Positions 1 to 10,467 of a stretch of 64,000 nt of DNA are shown here, piece by piece. The notes beneath the pieces are model-generated. The model was not told the origin of the DNA and made no database searches. It was given only the letters and a program-made list of their open reading frames with translations. The DNA is from Hoeflea sp. IMCC20628. Its GTDB lineage: Bacteria; Pseudomonadota; Alphaproteobacteria; Rhizobiales; Rhizobiaceae. The stretch spans positions 204,501 through 268,500 of the forward strand of contig NZ_CP011479.1 in assembly GCF_001011155.1 (NCBI RefSeq), read 5' to 3'. The position numbers and the translations under genes are program-made. Numbering within the stretch: the stretch's first letter is position 1; every line of letters starts with the position of its first letter.

Positions 1-977
1 ACCCGCCTGTGAAACAAGGTTCTGTTTGCCAGCCCCGTCAGCGGGTCGTGAAACGCCAGTTTTTCCAGTTGCTCGGAAGCGAGTTTGCGGTCGGTTATGT
101 CCTGGATGGTGCCGTAGACACCCGTTTTATGGCCCATGCTGTCGGTCTTGAGCTTGGTGGTGACAGCGAAGTGTCCGAATGCCCCATCGCCACGCCGGAC
201 CCTGACGTCGAGACTTTTGACAACTCCGTAGCGCACGACTTCTGCTTGCAGTTCCAGTAGCCGGCTCGCATCGTCGTCTGCATAAAGCTCCATGACCTTG
301 TCGCGCGTCAACTGAAAGGCAGCCCGATCATAGCCGAGCAGATTGAAGATCTCATCTGCCCACCAGAGGTCTTCCTCGCCGAAATTGTAGGCCCAGTCTC
401 CTATTCTTCCCAGATGCTGTGCCTCGTTCAATTGCCCCGAACGCTGTTCAAGGATGTTTTTGGCGGCTTCAAGTTCGCAGACAACTTGGTCCAGCTTGCG
501 AAGCGGTATGGACCGGACAAAATAGGCCGCTGTGCCAACCAGAGTGGAAAGCAGGCCGAACAGGAAAAGTTCTAGCGCCAATGACGCAAGCGGAATTGAC
601 ACCTCGAGGCGGCCGATTTGCTTACCGGCAACGATGAGGGGGGAACCTTGTGTCAGTTGCAACTGCCCGGGCGATTCACCGACAGTGAGCAACAGTTTTC
701 CGTCATTGTCGAAGATGCGTTGTTCGGTCGTGGCGGACTGATCAATGTGGAGCTCGACAATCTCGGCGAGCCGGACCTGCTGATATTGCCACAAATCTTC
801 ATGTGCGTAGATATACTTGGAAACTCTGGCAGCCTGCATGTCCGCGATGAACGTGAACTCACTGGTCAGGTACCGGTATGAAACCAGTCCATAAGCCAAT
901 GGCGGGATTACCGCGATCGCAATGCCTATCGCGAGAGCGATCCGTATGCGTATTGCGGTATTCAACGCGCTGGTCAC
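1..977 (-). CDS. Membrane PAS-GGDEF protein, 3' part missing
   Basis: A putative diguanylate cyclase (c-di-GMP synthesis) that runs off the left edge; 325 codons are visible. The start is GTG at 977, whose bases overlap the upstream stop codon (GTGA), so translation is probably coupled. Visible order: membrane segment about residues 8-34, a periplasmic stretch of about 95 residues, a second membrane segment about 130-154, a short coiled linker, a PAS domain about 186-298 ending in the typical IQDITDRK, then the GGDEF domain opening HDPLTGLANRTLFHRR at 310-325. The GG(D/E)EF active site and any EAL domain lie outside the window, so cyclase activity is inferred from the domain start only. It sits directly behind a PstS-like binding protein, which suggests that protein feeds a ligand signal to it. 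Confidence 0.85.
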   Translation of the reverse strand, partial: MTSALNTAIRIRIALAIGIAIAVIPPLAYGLVSYRYLTSEFTFIADMQAARVSKYIYAHEDLWQYQQVRLAEIVELHIDQSATTEQRIFDNDGKLLLTVGESPGQLQLTQGSPLIVAGKQIGRLEVSIPLASLALELFLFGLLSTLVGTAAYFVRSIPLRKLDQVVCELEAAKNILEQRSGQLNEAQHLGRIGDWAYNFGEEDLWWADEIFNLLGYDRAAFQLTRDKVMELYADDDASRLLELQAEVVRYGVVKSLDVRVRRGDGAFGHFAVTTKLKTDSMGHKTGVYGTIQDITDRKLASEQLEKLAFHDPLTGLANRTLFHRR

Positions 978-1804
978 TGGGCCGCCGGGAGGCTGCCTGC
1001 CTCACGCAACAGGCTCTTGCCTTCGCTGGAGCCGACAAATGCCAGAAACCGCTCAACCTGCGGTTCGGGGTTTTCTGCATGGACAAATCGAAATGGCTTG
1101 AAATATGGGTATGTTCCATTCTCCAGGTTTTCGAGCGTCGGCTGCACGCCGTCGATTGTCAGAAAGTGCAATTCCGATTGATGCTGTTCTGTCACCATCT
1201 GCGCCAGGCTCGTGCCTACGAGTGACCCGTCAATGGCTTTCGCCATTTCGAGATTGTCCTGATCTGTCGCGGCCAGGGGAACGTCGATGCGTGTTCGCAC
1301 CTGATCGATGGCGGCGGCCATTTCCGGAAATGTCTGGCCAAGGAGCGCGGTGTCACTCTCGCTTTTGGGCCGAAGTATGATCCGGACCGGCGATCCGTCT
1401 GGCCAAATAGAGGTGGTCGAAGCGAAGAAGGCGGCGACGTCGGCATTTGCTATATCGCCGGGCTTGGAATTCGAGCTGACAAGTCCGTAGGGTGTGATCA
1501 CGGCAACGACTTCGACCAGTCCGGTCTCCGCCGGCTTTAAGGGGCGCGCGGAGACTGCAATGTCGAGGGCGCCGTCCTGGGCTGCAGCAATTCCACCGGA
1601 ACTGCCGAGACCTGGAATGACCTGAACCTTCAGACCGGATTCACTGGCTTCGAATGCCGCGGCGAGCCGTTCCACCAACACTGTCGCTGAGCCGGTTCCA
1701 CCGAGGCGCAGCGTCTCTGCTGCGGAAACAGGCAACACAGCGAAGCAAACAGTCAATGTTGCCATCAGGCAGGAGGATGAGGCTCGAAGAAAAGGGTTGG
1801 TCAT
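974..1804 (-). CDS. PstS-like periplasmic substrate-binding protein
   Basis: A 276-residue exported solute-binding protein of the phosphate-binding (PBP-like) fold. A signal peptide covers about residues 1-27 and ends VSA-A before ETLRLGG. The GTGSATVLVERLAAAF stretch and the glycine-rich GLGSSGGIAAAQ segment with DIAVSARPLKP are typical of PstS-type proteins that hold an oxyanion. I chose ATG at 1804 because GGAG stands about eight bases upstream; a longer in-frame reading to 1930 would bury the signal peptide. No permease or ATPase gene follows. The next gene is a membrane PAS-GGDEF protein overlapping by four bases, so a sensory role rather than transport is likely. The ligand is unknown. 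Confidence 0.85.
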   Translation of the reverse strand: MTNPFLRASSSCLMATLTVCFAVLPVSAAETLRLGGTGSATVLVERLAAAFEASESGLKVQVIPGLGSSGGIAAAQDGALDIAVSARPLKPAETGLVEVVAVITPYGLVSSNSKPGDIANADVAAFFASTTSIWPDGSPVRIILRPKSESDTALLGQTFPEMAAAIDQVRTRIDVPLAATDQDNLEMAKAIDGSLVGTSLAQMVTEQHQSELHFLTIDGVQPTLENLENGTYPYFKPFRFVHAENPEPQVERFLAFVGSSEGKSLLREAGSLPAAQ

Positions 1805-1930
1805 TACAGCTCCAGGGCGCATCGGAGCACGGTGTATAGGGGGGTACACCTGAAAACTTTGTAAAGCAGAGGGGGGTGAAAAGTATCGGGTAAATATGTG
1901 TCTGACGCTGACCTTGAGGGCGAGTTGCAC

Positions 1931-2836
1931 TCAACTCCGCTGGCCGGGCGCGGGTGCAGATTGCTTTACAACCTCCGCTATTTCCATCAGTTGCTTGGAC
2001 AGGGGGCTGGTCTTGCGCCATATCATGCCGATTGTCCGGGCGGGCTGCGGTTCACTGAACCGGGCGATCGAAACCGGCGCCGAGCGGGTTTCCACGGTAA
2101 TCGCCATTTCCGGAATCAGGGTAACGCCCATTCCCGAGCCGACCATCTGGACCAGCGTTGCCAGGGAACTGGCGTCCAGGATTTCCCGTGGACGGGAGGA
2201 CTGGATGTTGCAGAACGACAATGCCTGATTGCGGAAGCAATGGCCTTCTTCGAGCAGAAGCAGTTTCATTTCGCGCAGGGCTTCGCGATTGGGCACCGGT
2301 TTTCCGTCATCCTTGTTTGGCCGGACCAGAACAAAACTCTCCTCAAACAACGCAATCTCCGTCAGTGACGGCTCGGAGATCGGCAGGGCTACGACAGCGG
2401 CATCCAGACGTCCTTCGGTCAATTCGTCTACGAGTTGCGGCGTCAGGGTTTCGCGGATCTGAAGGTCTATCCCGTCATTCATCAGGGTCATGTTGCTGAT
2501 GATGGCAGGGAGCAAATAGGGTGCAATGGTCGGGATGATGCCGATGCGAAGCCTGCCGACCAATCGATCCCGCGAGGCCAGCGCCAATTCGCTCAGCTCA
2601 TCCACAGCCCGGAGAATGAGGCGAACGCGCAAGGCAAACTCCTCTCCGAAACTGGTCAGCCGGACCTGACGCGCGGCGCGTTCGAACAGCTTGGCGCCAA
2701 GCGAATCCTCCAGTTCCTTGATCTGGACGGACAAGGCGGGCTGTGAGATGGCGCAGGCATTCGCAGCGCGCCCGAAATGATTGTGCTGGGCCAGCGCCTC
2801 GAAGTAGCGGAGCTGCTTGAGTGTCAAATTTCTCAT
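1931..2836 (-). CDS. oxyR: OxyR, LysR-type peroxide-sensing regulator
   Basis: A 301-residue LysR-family regulator. The N-terminal winged helix-turn-helix lies at about residues 5-63 and the effector domain from about 90. The peroxide-sensing pair is visible: Cys200 and Cys209 in GHCFRNQALSFC, with the same spacing as Cys199 and Cys208 of E. coli OxyR. In that family, H2O2 oxidises the first cysteine, a disulfide forms, and the protein activates catalase genes. It is transcribed divergently from katG across 258 bp, the classic arrangement for direct control. No clear Shine-Dalgarno precedes ATG 2836. The redox cysteines and the neighbour make this assignment firm. Confidence 0.95.
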   Translation of the reverse strand: MRNLTLKQLRYFEALAQHNHFGRAANACAISQPALSVQIKELEDSLGAKLFERAARQVRLTSFGEEFALRVRLILRAVDELSELALASRDRLVGRLRIGIIPTIAPYLLPAIISNMTLMNDGIDLQIRETLTPQLVDELTEGRLDAAVVALPISEPSLTEIALFEESFVLVRPNKDDGKPVPNREALREMKLLLLEEGHCFRNQALSFCNIQSSRPREILDASSLATLVQMVGSGMGVTLIPEMAITVETRSAPVSIARFSEPQPARTIGMIWRKTSPLSKQLMEIAEVVKQSAPAPGQRS

Positions 2837-2883
2837 AGTTTAAAATTATCAGAGCGATCATATAATTCAACTTAAATTAATAG

Positions 2884-2897
2884 ATAGGTTTTGCTAT
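2884..2897. promoter_or_regulatory. Candidate OxyR site in oxyR-katG intergenic region
   Basis: The inverted repeat ATAG-N6-CTAT lies in the AT-rich intergenic region, 47 bp from the oxyR start and about 198 bp from katG. Classic OxyR sites are built from ATAG/CTAT arms with N7 spacing, so this is one base short of the enteric consensus. It does fit the general LysR rule of a short AT-flanked dyad between divergent genes. Binding is inferred. Confidence 0.45.
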
Positions 2898-3082
2898 AGC
2901 TCAAGGTGAAACGCGGCAGAGATGATATAATCCATCTGCAATTGATCTCGATGACTTTGGCCTGCATGGCTTCAGGGTGCTGTGTAGCGGAACGGCAACC
3001 GAACCGGCCTTTTGAGACAAGAATTGCCAGCTTCCAGAATTTCAGGGTTCATCGCCAGATGAACCGATCAATCAAAATGTGA

Positions 3083-5293
<2,211 letters not shown>

Positions 5294-5314
5294 TCAGGGC
5301 ATCGACGGTATTTT

Positions 5315-5344
5315 CGGGCGCGGATGGTTTTCTGTCCGCGCCCG
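5315..5344. terminator. Hairpin between convergent katG and gpgS
   Basis: A perfect 10-bp stem (CGGGCGCGGA at 5315-5324 pairing with 5335-5344) with a 10-base loop lies between the two converging stop codons. No good U-run follows on either strand, so intrinsic termination is uncertain; it may instead protect 3' ends. Confidence 0.5.
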
Positions 5345-5401
5345 AACTGTGTTTGACAGCCGGGCAAACCGGTGATTTGCCGCGCCGGCTGAACTGGCGC
5401 G

Positions 5402-6619
5402 TCAGCCGCTTGCACTGTCGGCGGCGACGGCCTCGTGCAGATTGCGCAAAAGGTCGGGATCGGCAGACTGGATCCGGCTCCAGTTCGGAATGAACGGCGT
5501 TTCCATCGGGTTTTCCAGAAAAATATGTCCGGCAGTGACGATGTTGGCCGCGAACAGTTCCACCGCTTCCTCTTCCTGGTGCCGATCGGTGTGAAGACCG
5601 TTCATCACCGCATCATTGTGATACATCTCGATCAGGTCCAGCGCGGTCCGGTAGTAGGTGGCCTTGATCGTCCTGAACGTCTCTTGCGAGAAAACCACAC
5701 CATCGGTCGCCAGTTTGCGAAACAGGGCTTTCGATATGTCGATCGACATGCGCGACAGGCCCTGGGATGCGTCGGCCTTGGAAAGTTCCTGATGTTTGTG
5801 ATCATAGGCGTCTGAGATGTCGACCTGACAGACTGACCGGTTGGACAGATTACGCCAGACCTCCGACAGCACGCCGATCTCCAGTCCCCAGTCCGACGGA
5901 ATGCGCATATCGGGCAGGATGCTGACACGCATGGCGAACTCTCCGGCCAGCGGATAGCGGAAGCCCTTGAGATATTCGATGTAGTCGAGATGCCCGCAGA
6001 CCTTCTGGATTGACAGCAGCAAGGGCGAGACCAGAAGCCGCGACACCCGGCCATTGAGCTTCCCGTCGGCGATGCGGGGGTAGTAGCCCTTGCAGAACTG
6101 GTAGGGGAACGCCGGGTTGGTCACGGGGTAAACCAGGCGCGCCAGCATTTCGCGGGAATAGGTGGTGATGTCGCAATCATGCAGCGCCACAACATCGGAG
6201 TTTTGCGAGGCCAGCGCGTAGCCAATGCAGTACCAGACATTGCGGCCCTTGCCGGGTTCGCTGGGCGCCAGACCGGCAGCTTCCAGCTGGTTGTGGATGG
6301 CCTTGAGCCGAGGGCCGTCATTCCACAGAATGTCGTGCTTCTGCGGCAGGCGTGAAAAATACTCCCGGGCGAAGCGGTATTGTTCCTCGGTCGCCTGATC
6401 AAGGCCGATGATCACATGGTTGATATAGGTCGCACCACTGAGTTCATCGAGGATTTTGGAAAGTGCATCGCGGCCCAATTCCGCAAACAGCGATGGCAGG
6501 ATCAGCGTGATCTTGCGGGTGGCGGAGAATTGCCGGAGCTGGCTTTCCATCATGTCCAGCGGCATATGGGTGAGATTGTGGAGGGTGGCCACGCTGCCAT
6601 TCTGGTGAAAATCGCCCAT
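5402..6619 (-). CDS. gpgS: Glucosyl-3-phosphoglycerate synthase (GT81)
   Basis: A 405-residue GT-A fold glycosyltransferase predicted to join NDP-glucose to 3-phosphoglycerate, the first step of glucosylglycerate synthesis. The metal-binding DxD is HDCDI at residues 147-151. PLAGEFAMR and DWGLEIGVL match the acceptor-site motifs of the GpgS family (compare PLSGEY and GYGVEIGLL, recalled from memory). AGGAG lies five bases before ATG 6619. It is the last gene of a three-gene operon, 11 bases after the phosphatase gene. A mannosyl-3-phosphoglycerate synthase is the alternative, but the motifs look GT81-like rather than GT55. Product family firm, sugar donor inferred. Confidence 0.82.
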   Translation of the reverse strand: MGDFHQNGSVATLHNLTHMPLDMMESQLRQFSATRKITLILPSLFAELGRDALSKILDELSGATYINHVIIGLDQATEEQYRFAREYFSRLPQKHDILWNDGPRLKAIHNQLEAAGLAPSEPGKGRNVWYCIGYALASQNSDVVALHDCDITTYSREMLARLVYPVTNPAFPYQFCKGYYPRIADGKLNGRVSRLLVSPLLLSIQKVCGHLDYIEYLKGFRYPLAGEFAMRVSILPDMRIPSDWGLEIGVLSEVWRNLSNRSVCQVDISDAYDHKHQELSKADASQGLSRMSIDISKALFRKLATDGVVFSQETFRTIKATYYRTALDLIEMYHNDAVMNGLHTDRHQEEEAVELFAANIVTAGHIFLENPMETPFIPNWSRIQSADPDLLRNLHEAVAADSASG

Positions 6620-6630
6620 GTGAGCTCCTG

Positions 6631-7467
6631 CTATTTTGCTGCTGCCTGCAACAGCGACATGATGGTTTCGTTCCAGCCCCTGGGGCCCGCCTGCGTTGCC
6701 CTTATGACTTGCCCGGTGGCTTCGCCGGCGAGCGGGGGAATGCCGCCATGCGCCGGATTGGGGATGATCACGCCTAAATCTGCTTGCTCGATCATCGCCA
6801 CGTCATTGCCGGCATCGCCGAGCGCCACGCTGATGGCCTGGTGGCCGGACCCGCTGGCATGTTGACGGATGATCTCGACCATACGCTCCGCCTTGTTGCC
6901 GCCGAATGACAAAGTCATGAAGCGACCGCCCTGCAGGACGGTAAAGCCATCTGCCTTGAGCGCGGTGATAAATTCATCCCGGCTGGCGTCGGTGCCAAGC
7001 CAAAGACCGGGCTCGGAAAACCGGCGTTGCTTGGCTCGCACCGCTTGCTCGATGCTCAAGCCGGTTCGCTCTGAAACTTCTTCCGCGCTCCAGTCGGAAA
7101 AACCCTCATACTGGCTTCGCAAAGCCGGCGGCAGCGCATTCAAGGCGAGTAGGATGGACTGATATTTGTCCCCGGATTGGGTGGTGTCGGTTTCGCCTTC
7201 AAGGATGCCGGATCCGTTTTCGACAATGGCCTGGCAATGAGAAAAGCCCAATTCCTGCCGCAAGGGGATGATCTCCGCAGCGGTTTTGCTTGAAGCCAGA
7301 ACCAGCGGGATCTTCAGCTCGCGCAGCCTTGCCAGAGCCGGAAGAGCTTCAGTGTAGGAATAGGTTTCATGATCGAGCAGCGTGCCGTCGAGATCGGTGA
7401 ATATAATCAGGTTGGCGATGTCGGGGAGGGGCAGGATCGCATTGGTCAATTGGTGATCCAGCGGCAT
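6631..7467 (-). CDS. gpgP: HAD phosphatase, glucosyl/mannosyl-3-phosphoglycerate phosphatase
   Basis: A 278-residue HAD-superfamily Cof/MPGP-type phosphatase, predicted to remove phosphate from glucosyl-3-phosphoglycerate to give glucosylglycerate. Motif I is FTDLDGTLLD with Asp25 as nucleophile and Asp27 as acid/base. A Lys-containing motif follows, and the C-terminal metal motif is LGDAGNDVAMIEQAD. The ATG at 7467 lies inside the end of the upstream phosphorylase gene (22-bp overlap), so translation is likely coupled, and the synthase gene follows 11 bases after the stop. The neighbours make the glucosylglycerate pathway more likely than the mannosyl one; the sequence alone does not separate them. 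Confidence 0.82.
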   Translation of the reverse strand: MPLDHQLTNAILPLPDIANLIIFTDLDGTLLDHETYSYTEALPALARLRELKIPLVLASSKTAAEIIPLRQELGFSHCQAIVENGSGILEGETDTTQSGDKYQSILLALNALPPALRSQYEGFSDWSAEEVSERTGLSIEQAVRAKQRRFSEPGLWLGTDASRDEFITALKADGFTVLQGGRFMTLSFGGNKAERMVEIIRQHASGSGHQAISVALGDAGNDVAMIEQADLGVIIPNPAHGGIPPLAGEATGQVIRATQAGPRGWNETIMSLLQAAAK

Positions 7468-9230
7468 TGATAGGGGGCAAATTCAATCTCACCGGTAACA
7501 CCTGCGATGTCCTCGCAGGATATCAGGTCGGTCCATTTTTCGCCGCCGATCAGATTGAGCGACATGACCGGGATCGCGACCGTGTCATTGGTGAGGTTGT
7601 GGATGGCGAATATGCTTTGCGCCCGATCCATGCTCTGCCGCCAGAAGCCGAAAAACTGATCGCCCAGTTGGAGGGTGAATTGGGTAGCGTTGGGATGAAA
7701 CGCCGGCTGTTTTGATCGTTTTTCCAACACCCCGGTCAGTGCATTGAAAACGCGTGCATGGTGGCTTGCGGGATCATCCAGTTGTTCCAGCAGGTCCGGA
7801 TAATGCCAGCGGTGGCGGTTGATGGCCCGGTTGTGGCCGGATTTTTCCACTCCGTCATGATCGTTCTGCGTCGCAAGCAAGGAATGGATATAGAAACCGG
7901 GTATGCCTTCCAGGCCCATGGCGATGATCTGGCTGCACAAAAACCGCTCGACGTTCCACTCATCCACGCCTGCAATGGTTCCCTTCAGAGCATCAAACAG
8001 CGCGATGTTGATTTCATAGGGCCGGGTGCCGCCATCGGGCATTTTGCGCATGGACAGCAAACCGCCGAATTTCTGCACGGTTTCAATCACACGGCCGATA
8101 TCTTCCTCGCTCAGCAAACCCTCGGCGGGGCGCATGCCAATGCCATCATGCGAGGCGGTGAAATTGAAATAGGTGCAGCCGAGCTGGGCAGGTGGCATGG
8201 TCATCTGCCAGGCATTGAGATGTCTGGATGTTCCGTGAAGCAAAGCGTGCAGCAGCAGCGGCGGCAGCGAAAAATTGTAGATCATGTGAGCTTCATTGCG
8301 ATTGCCGAAATAGCTCAGATTTTCCGTGTTGGGGACATTGGTCTCGGTGAGCAGAACCAGCGGTTCTCTGGTGTAATCTGCCAGCAACCGGATCAGTCGG
8401 ACGATTTCGTGCGTCTGCCGCAAGTGGATGGACGGGCTGCCAGGCTCCTTCCACAGGAACGCGATCGCATCCAGCCGCAAGGTCTGGACCCCTTTGGAGA
8501 TATGAAAGCGCAGGATTCGCAGGAATTCAAACAGCACTTCCGGGTTTGAAAAATTAAAATCAACCTGGTCATGGCTGAAGGTGCACCAGACATGTTTTGT
8601 ACCGTTGGCGGTCTCGACCTGCCTGAGAAGCGGATGCGCCCTGGGACGGACCACCATGGAGAGGTCATCGTCCGGCGACGCTTCAAAGAAGAACTTGTCG
8701 TAAGGGGGGTGGCCGAGCAGATATTCGCTGAAATAGCCGCTCAGGCTCGAGCAGTGATTGATCACCAGATCGGACATCAGCCGGAATTTTCCGGCGATAC
8801 GGCCGATGTCCTCCCAGGCACCAAGCCCGCTGTCGACCGCATAGTAATCGGTGATCGCAAAGCCGTCGTCGGATGTGTAGGGAAAGAACGGCAGGATATG
8901 CACGCCGGTGGTGATATCCTTCAGATGGCCGTCCAGAAAATCAAACAACAAATCCAGCGGCTTGTGCTCGCCATTGACGAAGCTATTGCCATAGGTGATC
9001 ACATAGCTGTCTTTTTCATTCCACAGTGCATTGCCCGGGACACGACCACGTCGTTTCGGCTGCTCGCCGTCTGGCCAGAATGCGCTCAGGGTCTGATCCA
9101 GCAATGCCGCCTGATCATGCTCAGGGTAGATGGACAGAAGCAGCATCTGAAGCCCGTCGCGCAATCTTTTGGGAAATCGCTTCGGGTCCGCGGCTATGGT
9201 TTCGTATGAATTTGCATAAAAATTCGCCAT
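7446..9230 (-). CDS. GH13_18 sucrose/glucosylglycerate phosphorylase
   Basis: A 594-residue alpha-amylase-fold enzyme of the sucrose phosphorylase group. The nucleophile Asp is in LRLDAIAFLWKEPG, the acid/base Glu in LLTETNVPN and the third carboxylate in TASHDGIGMRP. The family reversibly splits a glucoside with phosphate to give glucose 1-phosphate. With a synthase and a phosphatase for glucosylglycerate directly behind it, glucosylglycerate is a likelier substrate than sucrose, as in YcjM-type enzymes. ATG 9230 is preferred; an in-frame TTG at 9260 would add ten residues, and neither has a clear ribosome binding site. First gene of the operon. Confidence 0.82.
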   Translation of the reverse strand: MANFYANSYETIAADPKRFPKRLRDGLQMLLLSIYPEHDQAALLDQTLSAFWPDGEQPKRRGRVPGNALWNEKDSYVITYGNSFVNGEHKPLDLLFDFLDGHLKDITTGVHILPFFPYTSDDGFAITDYYAVDSGLGAWEDIGRIAGKFRLMSDLVINHCSSLSGYFSEYLLGHPPYDKFFFEASPDDDLSMVVRPRAHPLLRQVETANGTKHVWCTFSHDQVDFNFSNPEVLFEFLRILRFHISKGVQTLRLDAIAFLWKEPGSPSIHLRQTHEIVRLIRLLADYTREPLVLLTETNVPNTENLSYFGNRNEAHMIYNFSLPPLLLHALLHGTSRHLNAWQMTMPPAQLGCTYFNFTASHDGIGMRPAEGLLSEEDIGRVIETVQKFGGLLSMRKMPDGGTRPYEINIALFDALKGTIAGVDEWNVERFLCSQIIAMGLEGIPGFYIHSLLATQNDHDGVEKSGHNRAINRHRWHYPDLLEQLDDPASHHARVFNALTGVLEKRSKQPAFHPNATQFTLQLGDQFFGFWRQSMDRAQSIFAIHNLTNDTVAIPVMSLNLIGGEKWTDLISCEDIAGVTGEIEFAPYQCRWITN

Positions 9231-9389
9231 GACCAAATTTTTAGCACTATTCTGTTTCAAGGCAAGATGGTCGGTCGATATTTCTGATTCCGCCGCGTGC
9301 TGCGTAGGTTTGCGGTGCGCACGGCACAGCGCAAATCCGGAAGCGCGGGCGGAATGCAGATCTATTTGTTCAGAGGCTTATCTGCGTGC

Positions 9390-10382
9390 TCAGCAGTAGG
9401 ACTCGACACCGCTTATCTGGGCTGCGGAATAACGGTTGCCATGGGCAAAACCTGCAGGAAGAATACGGTCAATTTCGGAGAGATTTGCCGAAGTGATTTC
9501 CAGCGCGGCACCATTTACGCAGTCCGTCAGGTGGTCGGCGGAGCGAGTTCCGGGAATGGGAATCACATGCGGTCCGCGCGCAAGCACCCAGGCAATGGCC
9601 AGGGAAGCCGGCGTAGCGCCGATGTCGCGGGCATAATCCTTGAAAGGGGCGATAGCGGCAAGGTTGCGGGACAGGTTGGGCTCGAGGAATCGCGGATTGG
9701 ATTTCCGAAAATCCTGGTTGCCGAATGTCGCAGGCTCCGGTGCCTTGACTGCAAAGATGCCGCGTCCCAGCGGGCAAAATGCCACGAAGGCAACCTCGAG
9801 TTCTTTGCAAGCCTGAACCATTCCCAGGTCGGGCTGTCTGGTCCACAGTGAATATTCGCTCTGCACCGCTGCCACCGGCGAGACCGCGTGTGCCAGCCTG
9901 AGTGAGGCCGGTGAAATTTCCGAAAAGCCGAAGCCACCGATCTTGCCTTCCTGCTGGAACCGCAGAAGCGTTTCGACAACTTCTTCGATCGGCCGGTCGG
10001 CCTCGCGGCGATGGACATAGAACAGATCGACATGCTCGACGCCGAGACGGGTCAGCGAAGCTTCGAGCTCGCTGCGCAAATGGTCGGCGGAATTGTCGAA
10101 CCAGCGGTCGCCGGTGGCCGGATCACGGCGGATGCCGGCTTTGGTGGCAATCCTGAAATGGCCCGGATGGTCGCGCAGGTAACTGCCGATGATTTTTTCC
10201 GACACGCCCATGCCATAAACATTGGCGGTGTCGAGCAGGTCTATTCCTAAATCTCTGGCGGCAGCCAGGGTTTCATGGCTTTCTTTCTCTGATGTCGGGC
10301 CGTAGGGACCCGCAAAATTCCAGCAGCCGAGGCCGATGGCCGAAATCCGCGGACCGGCTTGTCCCAATTGACGCTGCTGCAT
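9390..10382 (-). CDS. Aldo/keto reductase
   Basis: A 330-residue NAD(P)H-dependent reductase of the (beta/alpha)8 aldo/keto reductase family. The catalytic tetrad is visible: Asp51 and Tyr56 (LLDTANVYG), Lys81 (ATKAG) and His124 (FYVHR). The late PIPGTRSADHLTDC segment is the cofactor phosphate-binding region. A GAGAGA box precedes ATG 10382. It follows an enolase-superfamily gene by 85 bp on the same strand, so the two may act in one sugar-acid or amine catabolic route. It precedes the glucosylglycerate operon by about 160 bp. The substrate cannot be read from sequence. Confidence 0.85.
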   Translation of the reverse strand: MQQRQLGQAGPRISAIGLGCWNFAGPYGPTSEKESHETLAAARDLGIDLLDTANVYGMGVSEKIIGSYLRDHPGHFRIATKAGIRRDPATGDRWFDNSADHLRSELEASLTRLGVEHVDLFYVHRREADRPIEEVVETLLRFQQEGKIGGFGFSEISPASLRLAHAVSPVAAVQSEYSLWTRQPDLGMVQACKELEVAFVAFCPLGRGIFAVKAPEPATFGNQDFRKSNPRFLEPNLSRNLAAIAPFKDYARDIGATPASLAIAWVLARGPHVIPIPGTRSADHLTDCVNGAALEITSANLSEIDRILPAGFAHGNRYSAAQISGVESYC

Positions 10383-10467
10383 GATGTCTCTCTGGCTGTG
10401 GATGAGTTGGTCGGGCTATTCGACACCGCCCATTCCAAAATGTCCACACCATGCAACCGGCAAACAT

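Noticed and set aside
7758-8549. A 263-residue plus-strand frame opposite the phosphorylase gene
   Set aside because: The opposite strand carries all three GH13 catalytic motifs; this frame has no domain and no operon context.
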